Numbered from the stretch's first letter, positions 11,411 to 23,622 are shown. The stretch is DNA of 64,000 bases from Struthio camelus (GCF_040807025.1 NC_090956.1:5940517-6004516), one strand, 5' to 3'. A program made the numbers and translations. The notes: generated by a model from the letters alone, not told the origin.

Positions 11411-11558
11411 AGCTTGTTCAACAGCTGCATGACTTAAAGCTAAAGGAATCTGATAGCTTTAAATCACTCAGCTGTTTAGCAAGCTCCTTGCTTAATGTAC
11501 TTTCCAAGCTGCAGTATGACCAGTGTAGTGCATTACTCCAAAAGCCAATTTTGCTAGA
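11411..11558. repeat. Right arm of 148-bp inverted repeat
   Basis: Reverse complement of the left arm at 9943-10090, with 130 bases identical and 16 of the outer 18 matching. On the + strand it carries an open frame of about 54 codons (from 11401) beginning MKQELVQQLHDLKLKE; no protein family is recognised. Confidence 0.93.
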
Positions 11559-11659
11559 CAGCTATTAATATCTCCTAGCATAACACCGTCTCCACCAAGA
11601 GGAGAATTGATACTTGGAGCTGAAAAATAGGTATTAATAGCTGTCATCATTTAGGTCAT

Positions 11660-11741
11660 AGATCTCTGAAAGAGGGAATTAAAGCTGCTGGTTCTGCTCA
11701 AGATCTCTTAAAGAGGGAATTAAAGCTGCTGGTTCTGCTCA
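11660..11741 (+). repeat. Tandem duplication, 2 x 41 bp
   Basis: The unit at 11660-11700 (agatctctgaaagagggaat...) is followed directly by a second copy at 11701-11741, with one mismatch (g to t at the ninth base). There is no spacer. It probably arose by local slippage or unequal exchange. Confidence 0.93.
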
Positions 11742-12475
11742 TCAGATGCTAGGGGCTTTGTATGCACCCCTTTGGTCCCTCTGATTTTCCAGTTTTTACT
11801 GGAATTGTTAGGGCTCTACCTGTTCATGTCTTAAAAGATGTTGGATTGATGAGATGCCTAGAGGTATCATTAAATTGAGTATAGAACCATGCATCCAAAA
11901 AACAGCAAAGAAGCAAAAAAGAAAAGGAAAATGGCAATACATGTTGTGGTCACATTTCTTGTTAAGTATGGGTAGTATAGCATGCAAATAATATTTTTGG
12001 TATTTCATAGATGTAAGAAGGAAGGACACTGTTAATGAGAGCTTCCATGTTTTTTTTTTTTCCACTGTTTTTCCCCTTTTCTCACTCCCTGTCTGACTGA
12101 AATTCTCATCATGACCTTTCCGCTTAGCTTAAGCATGCTTGGGTCTTTTTTTTCCTTTTCTGGCCTTCTAATAACTATTTATTTTTATGACCTGAGATGG
12201 CTTCAGCATCAAATTGCTTTACTTCGTGGTGTGTAACCACCTGCAGAGATTTAAAGACAATAAGACAAATCATGCGTGGTCAGTATGTCAATTTAACGCT
12301 TGCTATGCTCTTTCACTAAAGGGGAAAGGGAATACTTACATGCAGGAAAAGATGGATGCAAGTTATGAATAACTGTAGGTAATTCTGGAAACTTAATGGT
12401 CCAGAGAATATTACAGTTCCCACAAGGGCTTATTTTTGTCAGTGGTGTTTATTGATGCTGTTGTTTCCTTTACAG

Positions 12476-12615
12476 TTATTTCAGCCAGGTCCTCTCAGAA
12501 GCAGCCACAACCCACACCCTCTCTGTCTGTGGATGAAGCTCACTCAGACGATTCAGATGATATTGTCGTCGTCTCTCCACTGCTGCAGATGAAGAAAAGC
12601 TATACCTGCTTTTAA
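12476..12615 (+). CDS. IQCE: IQCE terminal coding exon, acidic C-terminus and stop
   Basis: The exon begins after acceptor gttgtttcctttacag; its first two bases complete a Val codon (G + TT). Forty-five codons and a TAA stop (12613-12615) follow. The translation starts ISARSSQKQPQPTPSLSV, then DEAHSDDSDDIVVVSP, and ends LLQMKKSYTCF. The SDDSDDIV block is shared with the human C-terminus (NSDDSDDIVIAPS, recalled), which settles both gene identity and frame. IQCE with EFCAB7 tethers the EVC-EVC2 complex at the base of the primary cilium and so promotes Hedgehog/Smoothened signalling (established for the mammalian protein). The last residues differ from human and no lipidation motif is evident. 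Confidence 0.92.
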
Positions 12616-12945
12616 GTTTTGGTAATGGGCGCTCGTGATTTTGAATTATTTGATTCATAAACAAAAATATTTCTGCCAAGACAAAGCATATCAAGCATGG
12701 AAAAAAAGGGGGAGTATTAGCCTATGGTTGTGATTATTTCCGCCATAAATCATTGTTTGATGTGTCATCTCTGCAGACTGTATGGCTAAAACCCACTGAC
12801 TGACTGTTACGCTTATCCTTATGGTACGCAGAGGGAGTTTAGGTTTTAGAAAAAGTAAAACACTTTAGTGTTTTCTCTTGCAACGAAGATTATAAATTCA
12901 TTTGCCAAATTCAAATGAAAACAATAAAACCTTAAGCTATTTCAT
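12616..12945 (+). other. IQCE: Probable start of the IQCE 3' UTR
   Basis: AT-rich sequence directly after the stop codon. The first canonical AATAAA downstream is at 12923-12928 (acaataaaacc), giving a minimal 3' UTR of about 330 bases. Other A-rich signals further right (for example the AATAAA-like cluster at 14556-14571) could give longer forms. The true end cannot be set from sequence alone. Confidence 0.5.
12923..12928 (+). terminator. IQCE: Candidate IQCE polyadenylation signal
   Basis: Canonical AATAAA hexamer, the first after the IQCE stop codon. The downstream element is only weakly U/G-rich, so this is one candidate among several. Confidence 0.4.
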
Positions 12946-15900
12946 GTCAAACAAAGTAGTTTTGATTTAGATCAACTAAAATACTTTATTTAATCTGAAA
13001 GTGAAAAATGACTTGGCTCCAATGTTCAGCTCATGTATGTGAAGGGGAATAGCTTGTATTTGCTACAAGGTCTTCTCTAAAATTATTATTATGTCATGTT
13101 TTAGTACGTACTTTTGGGGTTTTATACTAAACATTTACAATCAGACCTTGTTAAGGCTTTTAGAAAGCCACTTCTGACGTAGGGCTATTCTAGGCCTACT
13201 GTATCTGCAGGGTGTTCTTTATTTATTGCTTTCTTCAAGTGTGTTTGCTATAATTTGTATGGTACTATTTTGTAGTTGAAATATGTGATCACGTAATCTA
13301 TTTTTTGTATTTGTCAGAGAAGGCGCGTAATAGCAGGAGTGCTGTGTGAAGGATAGCCTTGTGACTGCTTTTTCTGCTTACGTATCACAAATACAAGTGG
13401 ATTGTGCAGGGTCATCTCTAACATGTGAAAACATTTGACATAGGAGATACGTTACTTTATGCCCTGTTTTAGCATACATCACTTGACTGAAACTTTTACG
13501 TAGTTAGATTGCTCATACACTGAGCACTGAGGGGTTTTAAGTCTAATGTTGCTTTGCTATTGTTTATCTCTTCTCTCAGTGCTACTTTGCACGTGCACCC
13601 ATTAGCTATACTGCAAGTGTGCAGTAAGTCTAGTCACAGGATGGGATAGGGTTCACAGTGCCCAGCCATCTTCACTCACTAGATGAAGCTATGAGGCTTG
13701 TCTGCTGGAAAGCATGAGCGCTATTGCTGTCTTCTGAGGGACGTGGATTGGGATGAGCATAATATACCAAACCCAGTCCACACAGTTTGATGGTTTAGGA
13801 ACAGAAGGTGGTAAGTTGTCTTACAATAGACCTTGAAACTGCCTCCAGAAATAACGCTAATTGATGAGGTTATTAGCAGACTCTATGGAAAAAACAAAGA
13901 CAGAAAGGGCTGTGGAGAACATGGTCAGAGTAGTCTTTCCAGATCTGATGTGCGGATTGTACCTCTTCTTGACTGGAAAGAGGACCTTGCGGTCCAGACT
14001 ATCATACCAATATCCTTCCTAAGCATTAACATGTTTTTTTAAAAGGTGAACCAGGTGAATTATGTGATATTTACTGCAAGGAGAATTTAATTTTACAAAC
14101 ACACAGGGAAGCTTGATGGAGACTTTCTTTGTCATCAAGAAGTACTAAAGTCTCCTGTGGACTGCAAGTACAATTTTAAATATAAGATTTTTATCACCTT
14201 TTCCTCCCTTCGTTTTTAAATTAAAAATCTGTCGCCACTGTTCTGCAGAATACTAATAAGTCAGAGCTGTCTCAGTGCTTCATTGGAATCAAAGAACTAT
14301 CTGAGGCTTATCACAGTTCATGCCAGTACTTTGCAGCCAAAGAGGAAACTGGATGGCTGCAGCACAATGCAGCTGATTTAATTTAATCCCATCAGTGGAA
14401 ATGCTGCCTGTGCTATTTCCAAAGGCAGTTTTGGGAGCTCTCCATACCAAAGCAGTCTGAAGAACGTCATTTACACTCTCGTTGAGTAATTTTTTCCTGC
14501 TGTTATTTCGATCACATGACTGTCATCTGCAAAAGGATAAAAAAATATATATATAAAATAAAAGAATAAAAGGGAAAAAATCCTCTTGGCAGAAGCTGAG
14601 AGCTGTTTCCCTCTTTTTTCTGAAAGTCACATTGTGAGAAAGAGTCACTTGCGAAGTAGAAGTAGAGCTATATTGAGTTGCTTAGGTATAATAAGTTTGT
14701 AACTGTGGCTCTGTCATGGATACCTCCAGGGAGAGTTAAAGCTTAGGACTTAAACGTTAAGGGAAGAGTAGGATATACTGTGTGCCAGGACCAGGACTAG
14801 TACAAAATACCTACATAGCCGTTATCCTATGGGGAAATACTTGGCTGGCAAATATAATGAAGACAACATTATTTTACTTTACTGTGCTGTAGTAAAGAAC
14901 TATTGTGAAAGCATTAGGAAGTAGAAGCAGAGCAGAAAGACTTCCATGTTAACTGAGCATATTGCTAGCAGTAATACTGTCAATAAACAAGTTCCAGGAT
15001 AGGGAAGGAAGCATCTTGGTAAGACCCAGAGTCACAGAGAAAAATCAGGGTGCAAAGGAGCAAATGTCTTCTGGAATAAATTAAAATCCGTCTGGAACTT
15101 CCTAAGTTCAAGTCTGCTGGCAGCCACCAAAGATCTGATGTTCACTTGAGTGGTCTGCAGACTCGTAATATTAGTTTAGAAGCTCACTATATGATCACTG
15201 CATATCAAAAGTTTGGTGTGATAAAGTAGAAAGAGAACCCCCCACAGTATTAGTAGCCTTTAATGTTGTTTCTTCATATGCTTTAATGGAATATGTTGAA
15301 AGGAATACTGATTAACACTGTAGGCTTCATTCTGTGGTTGTGTATCTGAATACAAGTACCTGTAAATCTGGAAAGAGGTGTGGAACAATGAAGGAAGAAA
15401 AATATGATTTCAGAGTAAATGGCACCTTTCTTTCCCTCAACTCAACAGGGAGCAAGGACAACAAAAATCTGTGTGGCTCACACCTGTCAAGATAGGCCCT
15501 ATACAAATACGTTCAGTTTCTGAAAAACATGTCTTCTGTAGAAAGCACTGATAACCTTGTGGGGGCGTCAAGGTCTTGAATTAAAATTAAACTCCATTGT
15601 AACCTACCTAATCTAATAGCACACTTTTCCATTCTGCTGGTAGGCAAGTTCTGTATGGGATAATGCTGCCTACTTGAAACCTTTTGGAATTCACAGTAGT
15701 GTTCAGGTGGTGATCATGTGTGAATATAGAAATCTGACTTTCATGAAATGCCGTTCCTGATGATCTCGTTTTGTCCTTAAGTGCCTGTGCCTGTAAATAC
15801 TGACTGTGGCATCCAAATCTGATAAAACATATTGTTTTTTACATAGCTATACAAATAATCCCTACACAAGCAACTTTTAAGATAACTGAAATGCGAAAGT

Positions 15901-18900
15901 ATTAATCTTGGCACATGAGAGAGAGCCATCAATTTTTATGATCATTTTAATATTTAGGACTGTGCAAATCTTGTAGGTAATTTATTTTAGGATCTTTTAA
16001 AAGTTAAGTGAATCGCGATGTATTTTCTCCCAATTGTTGAACTTTCAAATAAATTTGAAGTTTGTAACTTAATTGTTCCTGCGTTACTGTTGTGGTTACT
16101 GTATTTGCATTGCTGCTCTGGCCTGTGCTGCATGGCGGTTGTGCTCCTGCTAGTCTCACTTTGCACCTAGGTCGACCTTTTACCTCTGACTGTTTTGCTG
16201 AGCCAGTTCTGACTAGTCCTGTGTCTTTCATTCTGCAAAACAAATAGCGAAGGTAGCAAAAAGTTAACTCCTAAACATGTAGGGTGTGGAATTTCTCTTT
16301 AGTATATGTTCAAGATCATCCCATCAGTAGCGCAAATGGCTTCCTTGACCAAAGCCTTGTGGAACTGCCAGAGATAATGGACTTTTGCATTCAATCTTGA
16401 CATCTGGTGTTTTATTCAAAAGAGGAATCCTATCAGAGTAGATCTAAAACTAAAAGCCGTGCTGTTGCCTCAGATGTATTTGTTGCTTTCTGCAGTGTAC
16501 AAGAAGTTTCATTTATGCCTTTTCATATATTATGATGCTGCTTGCTTGTGGTTGCAACAGTCACGCTGACCAGTTCCCAAACTGGTGAAAGTCAGATAAA
16601 AGATTCAAAGCAAGCCATCATGATGCCTGTTCATAATAATCTGCAGGAGAAAAACATACCTAACCAGGTTATTGATGTATACTTCTCAGAAACATTTGGT
16701 AGGAGGGATGCAGTAAAGATAGCCTGTATTTGAATTCAGTAGGGCTGCAGAGCTCTCTGCGGTAGGACATGGCAGCGCTGTCGGTGTGCAGAGGATAAAG
16801 TGAAACTTGGGGGTGCTGTAAGCTGGGGGATGGCACTCTATGGGATTCCAAAGACTTTGTCCAATTTACTCACTGTTTATCCCCTTATCTTGGTTATTGT
16901 TGCTGTTTGTGGAGATCTGGTGGAAGAAACTAGGATGCATGCGTTCCTTTCCAGGTCCACTGAAAAAGCCTTTAGGAAGAGCCCCAGGTAAAAAGCCTTA
17001 TGCTGTTTTATAAAGGTGGAAAATCAACTAGGGTCAATAAAATAGATGACCCTGATGACTGCTATGAAGACATGGTAATCTTGTAGTCATTATCAAGCAG
17101 AGTTTGTGTTGTAGGACTAAGAACCGAATGGAGCTATAAGAGTATTAGACTCAAACTATTCATTTTTTGATAAATATGTTCTCCTCTAAATTGCACTTTC
17201 TTTTAATCTTTCCTCTTTACTCCACTGGCATATGCTATGGTTTTCTTAGTAAAAACTTTAGTTTTAAATGTGAAACACGGGAGGTAAGCCAAGCTGTATG
17301 AACGGAAAAATTTTGGTATGATTTCTTGGACCAGGTTAGTCTTGAATTCGGTTGAAAGCAGTGAAGTGTTCATACTAGTTGTATTAAGCCATACTTGGAC
17401 TTCTTCTGAACTCATAGTGCCCTTGATTCTTGAAAGCTTTTTCTGCATCTGCATGTGGTAGGTTTGTCAGCTAACCAATTGCCTTCCCCCGCATACACTT
17501 TTAAGGAAAAAGAAACAAAAAATAGTCTAATTCACGCTGTGGGCATCATTAAGACCTGCAAAGAGCAAAATGGCCGTGTTAGGCTCCAGATTATTAGGGG
17601 AGCGTTTTCAGGCATGGCTGATGGTCTGGTGCTGCACCAGCTCCTCTCACTTAAGTGCTTGTGGAGCTGGTGCTCCTCTACCGTTTGCCCAGTGGTTCTG
17701 GTGGTTCTTTGCCCGATAGAGGCGGCACCGAGATCAGTGTCTCAGTACTTACTCCAGATATGTCTGAGGCATACGGGCATGTATTTAGATGTGACCTTTA
17801 GCGCGTTGTCTGCGTCGTGCTTGAAGGAGTAGCCTTGAAAGGCTAGGGTCAATACGTTCTTTTCATTAACTCTGTGCTAGTTTTTGTAGGGAGGGTTGTG
17901 TTCTACTGATTAAGTTGTCTTTCGCTCTTTTTGCCCTTCTCTCTGTCTGGCTGTGCTGATTGCTTTTTTTGAATTTGAGAACATCTGTATGCACGCACCT
18001 TTTCTGGTCTCTAGGAAAGTGTTCACGTTACTCCAGTCACTAGAGCTCTGTATAAACAAAACTTTCCCTCTCAAGAGGTTGCTCAGGCCATAACAGCTCC
18101 TCTACTATTTGGTGGATTTCTTGTCAGCATGCCTCAAAGCCACTTAGCACTGGGTACCACGTAAGCCCCTTCAGGGCTTCTATTCTTGGTAGTTTGAACA
18201 GATGTATCATAAAATCTTGATGCTCAAAACAGACTGGAAGGAAGGGAGGAGGGGCAACGTGCCCGTTGTGAAGGGCTGCATCACATCCCTTGCTATCAGC
18301 AAGGTAACAGATCACCTGGGTCTCACTCCTCTGCCCCGTCTCAGTGCATCAGTCCTGCGGAGATGAGGCTCTGCTTCGGTAAAGTAATGGAGCTTGAAAA
18401 CCTTTCCTGTTATATAAAAGTTTAGAAATGAAATACTGTGAAATCTGTCATCTGATTACAGTATGGCTGTAGAAAAGGCTATATTTAAATGGCTTCTAGT
18501 TATATGCATAGACAATTAGAATAGCTTTTAATAAACAGGGATTGACTACAAACGCTTGTAATAAAGTTTTAACATTGTGCACAAACATTAGCGTAACATT
18601 GTCATTATCTAGCAATAATCCTTATTTGTTTCTTACACAAATTGTGGCAGAGGCTTCTATTTGTCTAACCTGGAAATTTTTCCTGAACGGACTCTCTATA
18701 ATTTATACATGGAATTGGCAGTTTTCATCCTCCTCAGCAGATATTTAATAGCCAAGTATTGCAAATCCATGCTGGTAAGCCTTCATTATTATACAAAATG
18801 TACTAGAGTGTTATGAAGAAATATCTTAAATAATTAAACAGAAACTATGACTGACAAAACAAATGAACAAAGTGCAATGTGAGCTGTGTTGTTCTTTTCT

Positions 18901-21900
18901 TTTGTGTTTGCTTATTTGCTAATTTACTGAACTTACTGAACTGCAATGGGTCTTGTTGTGATTAGAGTGAATTTGCCAAGTTCCTTTGTAATTGTTTCTT
19001 TGCAATTAACTAAATAATAGAATGTTCTCCGTGTAGCTCCCAGGGGAAAGGAAAGGAGCGGGCAGGTGCTTTTGCAATAGGATTTCCACATCTTCCACCC
19101 ATTTCCCTGGATCTCATGAAGCATAAAAAGACTGGTAGAACATGAGAGAGAGTATTGCCTCAGGTCAGGGTTTGACAGCGTTAACCTTTTTATTTAATTT
19201 CTTTGAGTTTGCTTAAAGCTTTATGCGTTGGCCTTGGCTGTGGCTAGAGAGTGCATATTTTTTGTTTACACCCAAAAGTCCATATAAGGACTTCAGAGGA
19301 AAGTAATAAAGACCAAAATGCATGTTCCTTTCTGCAGCCTTCTCCATGCAAGGGAAGCCCATCAAGGTAAGGGAAGGCAGGGGAAGCCTCGGAGGAGAAA
19401 TCAGTCAGGAACAACCCTGGTGATGTGGCTTCAATGGAAGGAGCAGAGGCTTGAGCCTGAGCTAACCAGCAGGAGGTCAGGGAGCAGCCCAGGATTTGTT
19501 ATTTCCTTTGACTTTCAGCAAGAAGTTACAGAGGAAGCCCAGGGAGGAGAAGGGGGAGGGCAGTCTAGCTCGGCAGGAAGGAGGCATGGTGTGACCTAAG
19601 GGTAGAGTTTATGGGGTCGCAGAGGCAAGCGAGGCCGAGGTGTTGCCCAGCAGCAGCAGCAGCCTGGTGCTGTTACAGAAATGCTGCTGAGACGCGTTGC
19701 TCTCACTGACCTCCCTCTGACTGCCCGTAATTTAGTCCTTAGCCTCAAGAGAGTAACCCATCCATCTGCTGGCACTTGGAGTGCCAACCTGCCTTTTTTT
19801 AATCTGTATTGTTGGCTAAAAGCCTTCATAACACATATAAGGTCTGACAGTCAGGGAAAGACTCCTAACTTCACAGTATATTAACATCTGAATTACTGCG
19901 TTCTCATAGGGAATAAGAAGAGCCAGGGTATGGGATTACTGCAGCACAAAGTGATCTCGTTGTATTGCATCAGCGGTGGGAGTGTCTGAAGTCAGAATCT
20001 TGTGAAGAGTGAAAAACTGGATACTTTCTAGGAACGTTTTTTCAGACTTGTCAGTTGGTCCTAGGGGGTGCATCACTGGTTGCCTTGTTTTGGAGGTTTA
20101 AACTGGTCTTTTTTTATCTTCTTTAATTTTGGACATTTCTCATTGGTGTGTTTTGTGCGGGGATCCTTTAGCAAAGCCAATGTCAAGCAAGTTAGCAAAT
20201 TTTAATGTGGCTTTTAGGGTTATTTTTCGGTGGGATTATCATCTAACAAGCTGACATTTGCAGTTTGCTTTGGTTGATTGTGGCACTGCTTTCTACGCAA
20301 GGGTGATTTATTGTTGGCTTTTATTCTTGGGATATCACAGCAGTGGCTTGTTTGTTCATTTTGCTTTGGCTAAACAGAGAGTACCTATTTCTGTGGGGAG
20401 GGAGAGGCTGCTGTAATCGAAGTATGAGAGCCTTGATAACTGTCTGGTCATGTAATCAAGAGTTACCTGAATAGGATCAAATGAGAGACGCTAGACACCT
20501 AAGAAATGCAAGCACTGCTTGCTCGAGTGCCCTAACGTGGAAAGGGTGGCTAGGGCTAGTTCCTGTTTATCCTTTATTCTGAGGTGGCTGAATATATTCT
20601 TCATGTTTATATTCTCCTCTAGCATTATAAATAAATGTGTGGGCAAAATTAAAACTGTTGATGACTCAGTTTCTTTCTAATCCTAATCCTGACTCTGTTG
20701 TAATTTTATCCCGTTCTCTCTACCGCAAACGAACGTGCGAGAGGCATGCACGCGAGCGCTGTGCGGGCTGCGGGAATGCTGGTCCCGCTCCCACTCGGGG
20801 CCCCCCATACGGAGCCTCAAGCTGCTGTGCTGATACTCTGGGGCTTCCAGCGCCGTTTAATAGCATCCAGCTTTTTCTGTAATTTCTTCCAAAACGTTTT
20901 ATTCAGTTTGATTTACATCGATGCTGTCAAACAAGATCTCAGTGTTGAGTGCTGGCTGCATCTGTTTCCATTCCATGTCCGTCATGTTGCTGACAGCGGT
21001 CCTTGGCCCAGCAGCCTGCGGGGTTTTGCTACCCCGCGGCAGCAGCAACATCTGCAGGACAGACTGCAGCCTGGAGCATCGCAGGGCCGAACTGCACAAA
21101 CTCCGTGGCAGAAGTGGCTTACGCAGGGAGATGTCCTGCTCCGAGCGCAGTCTCTCAGCTCCTTGTCTTAAGGTTGTTTGAACTGGAGGTGAAATATGTT
21201 AGATCATTTGATTTTTAAGAGGATTTATTCATCATCCTTGCTGGCACTGTGGGAGAAGGGAAAAACGGAACAAAATGAAACTGGCGGGGGTTGTACTATC
21301 CTCCTTCAGAAAAAGTGAGAACTTTTCTTGCAGAAGGCAGGAGGGAGTTGAGCTTTTGTATCTTGTACCCTTGAATATCTTGTACTTGTTTGCCTATTGC
21401 ATGGCCGTGAACTCTCTGACGTGTGTCTTAATGCTATTTGTGAATGATAAGATTTCTTTTTAGCTATGTTGATAATATTCATGAAAATCCTGTCCTAGTC
21501 CAAAGCCATTGAAGCTGCTGTTATATTTCAGAACATCAGCAAAAATATTATATATTATTTGGTCCTGACATTTTAGCTTGTTTGCTTTTGTTATTTATAA
21601 AATATATCAGTGTGGACAGTACAAAAAGGTAAAGCCCTAGTATTTGGGAAAAGTAACAAAACCTCACCCGCAAAAGCCGTGTATCTCTAATCACCTGCCA
21701 CCATTTCGGGAAAAAAGCCATTCGGGTATTACCCTTGTTTTAGAAATAGGATGCACAGCACTCCAATACTGTGTAACTTTGCCTGGTTGTAACAGTTTCT
21801 AATCCTAAACGGAGCTAATGAGATTAGGGATTCTCAGACGCTGACCTGGGAGACGTTTGCTCGAGCCTGCTAGCGCACGGATGTCCCCTTTTCCCCTTCC

Positions 21901-22799
21901 AGCTCCAGCTTGCGTTAAACGATGGTTAAAGCACATTACTTCCAGCCTTTCAGATGAGCTGCCGCGGAGGCGCGCTGCTCCGAGGAGAGGCTGCCTCGCG
22001 TGACCCTGCGGCGAGGCAGAAGGCCCGCGAGATGGTCTAAATACTAAAACGTGGTCCGTAGGACGGGGAAAGTTTAGGAACGCTTGTATGAATGCTAGAC
22101 TGCGCTAGGTATTTAGAGCAAGAATGAAATTATTTGATCTATGCCTTTTGATAGAAAACAGCAAATATTTTGATGCCTTTCAGTTGCAATAGGAACAATA
22201 CAACCTTTGTAATGAAGCCGATGAATTTGTGACGGCTGCTGCTCGCTGTTCCCTTTTGTTTTACTACGCTACCCGAAGGTTAGTTTCTGACATATCCCCG
22301 CAGGAGGGTATGTTCATATTTTTTACCTTTAAGACTAAAAATAGTTTGGTTCTGTTCTGTTTAGAAAAAAGAGAAAGATTTTCCAGGCTAGTCGGAGTAT
22401 AATCCTTGGGCAAGTCATGCTGTCTGAGTGGCTCTGCTGAGAGCCCAACACGTGCTCTGTTACGTTCTGCAGTAACAGGCTGGTTTTGCTTAAATGCTTA
22501 GGTGTTTAATTCACGGCTCTGATTTCTGCAGTCGTCAAAACAAGCTAACAACTCCCAGTCCGTTGAAGTTAATAATGCAATTTAGCTGGCCTTGGGTCAG
22601 GCTCTGGAAGAGGCCAGATCTCCGTCTGAAGAGAGAAGGGTGCAAACTGAAGCACGTTAGAGGGCTTAACGTTTCCAGGAAATCGGTGGAGGTTAGGAAC
22701 GTCTGAAAATCACACGAGGAGCTTGTTTGCATCTTTGGTCACCTCCGTACTTCTAAAAACTTCCCCTTCTGAAAAAACAAGCGTTCTGCTTTCTCTGCG
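12946..22799. other. IQCE-TTYH3 intergenic region
   Basis: About 10 kb, mostly AT-rich, with no gene I can name. It contains an AT dinucleotide stretch at about 14547-14560, (CAG)5 at about 19648-19662, a GC-richer patch at about 20740-21150 and GC-rich DNA at about 21960-22040. Several open segments flanked by plausible splice sites exist (for example 14247-14388 and 16561-16667), but none matches a known family. The distal part of the IQCE 3' UTR may extend into it. A 126-codon open frame at 17455-17832 has no recognisable product. Confidence 0.6.
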
Positions 22800-23430
22800 C
22801 TGGCTGAGCGTCAGCTAAGGTCGCCGGGCGCCGCGCGGTGGGAAGCAGACCTCGCCGGGGCTGCGTGTGGTTTGGGCAGGAGCGGGCTCTGGAGGACGCT
22901 GCCGGCTGGGACCTTCGCCCTCGGCGAAGCGCGATGAGGCCGGGCGAGTTGCACCGACGCGTCACCTTGCAGGGCGGCCGGGAAACGGGGTGCTGCCGCT
23001 CGCCGTGGGGCACCGGGGCCGCGGGAGGCCGACCAGCGGGGCGTGCTCGGGCTGCTGGCGCCACGCGGGGGTCCCTCGCGGAGCGATGGCACGGGCGCTT
23101 CTCCTTCGCGTCTTCCAGGACGGTCCTGGTGCCGGTAGGAACTGTCAGAGGAGAGGAAGGCCTTCCAGCACCCTGTGGGCCTAGGCCCAAGGCCGAGGAG
23201 GCAGGACCGGCCTCGGCCTTGGCCGTGGCGCGCCTGAACGTGGCGGAAGAGGGACTCAGGCCGGCATCTAAGCCCCCAGGAGGCAGCAGGCAGGCTCTAA
23301 GCTGCCTCAACCCGCCGGGTTGGGTGCCCCCGCCGCCCCGGCAGCAGCGCACACGGGCGGGCTGAGGCCGCGCGCGCTCGTGTCAGCGGCGGCGGGGGAC
23401 GGTGGGGGGCGGGGGCGTGCCGCAGCGGCG

Positions 23431-23435
23431 CCAAT
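23431..23435 (+). promoter_or_regulatory. TTYH3: CCAAT box
   Basis: The pentamer CCAAT in the context gcggcgccaatggggagcgg, flanked by GC boxes and about 245 bases before the TTYH3 start codon. It is the kind of site bound by NF-Y in CpG-island promoters; binding itself is inferred. Confidence 0.5.
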
Positions 23436-23538
23436 GGGGAGCGGGCGGGCGGCGCCAGGCGCGGCGGCGGCGGAGCCTCTCGGCGAACAAAGAGGGAGCG
23501 AGCGGCGCGGGCGGGGGGGGGAGGCGGCGGTGGCGGCC

Positions 23539-23574
23539 ATGCGGGGCGGCGAGCCGCCGCCGGGGCGCAGGTGA
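23539..23574 (+). other. Upstream ORF 1 in the TTYH3 leader (11 codons)
   Basis: ATG in a good context (gcggccATGcgg), reading MRGGEPPPGRR and a TGA stop, about 100 bases before the TTYH3 start. It matters only if transcription starts upstream of 23539, which the CCAAT and GC-box positions make plausible. Confidence 0.45.
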
Positions 23575-23622
23575 AGAGCGAGCGAGGGCGCGCGGGGCGG
23601 CGGCGGCGTGAGGCGCTGCTCC

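Larger units (their letters stand above)
9489..12475. other. IQCE: IQCE last intron, with inverted and tandem repeats
   Basis: Intron of about 3 kb between two phase-1 exons. It is the most structured intron in the IQCE part. It contains 148-bp inverted arms at 9943-10090 and 11411-11558, a homopurine tract at 10458-10490, a T run at 11152-11168, a 14-bp inverted repeat (11557-11570 with 11632-11645) and a 41-bp tandem duplication (11660-11741). No exon lies between the arms. Confidence 0.75.

Noticed and set aside
9943..11558. Reading the inverted-repeat pair as a complete DNA transposon
   Set aside because: No transposase frame, no clear target-site duplication and no known terminal motif; an inverted duplication explains it as well.
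16004..16243. - strand frame with an acceptor-like and donor-like pair
   Set aside because: The product is not recognisable, and a - strand gene here has no promoter or further exons.
17455..17832. 126-codon + strand frame between IQCE and TTYH3
   Set aside because: No ATG in good context, no domain, and the length is within chance for a 64-kb six-frame search.
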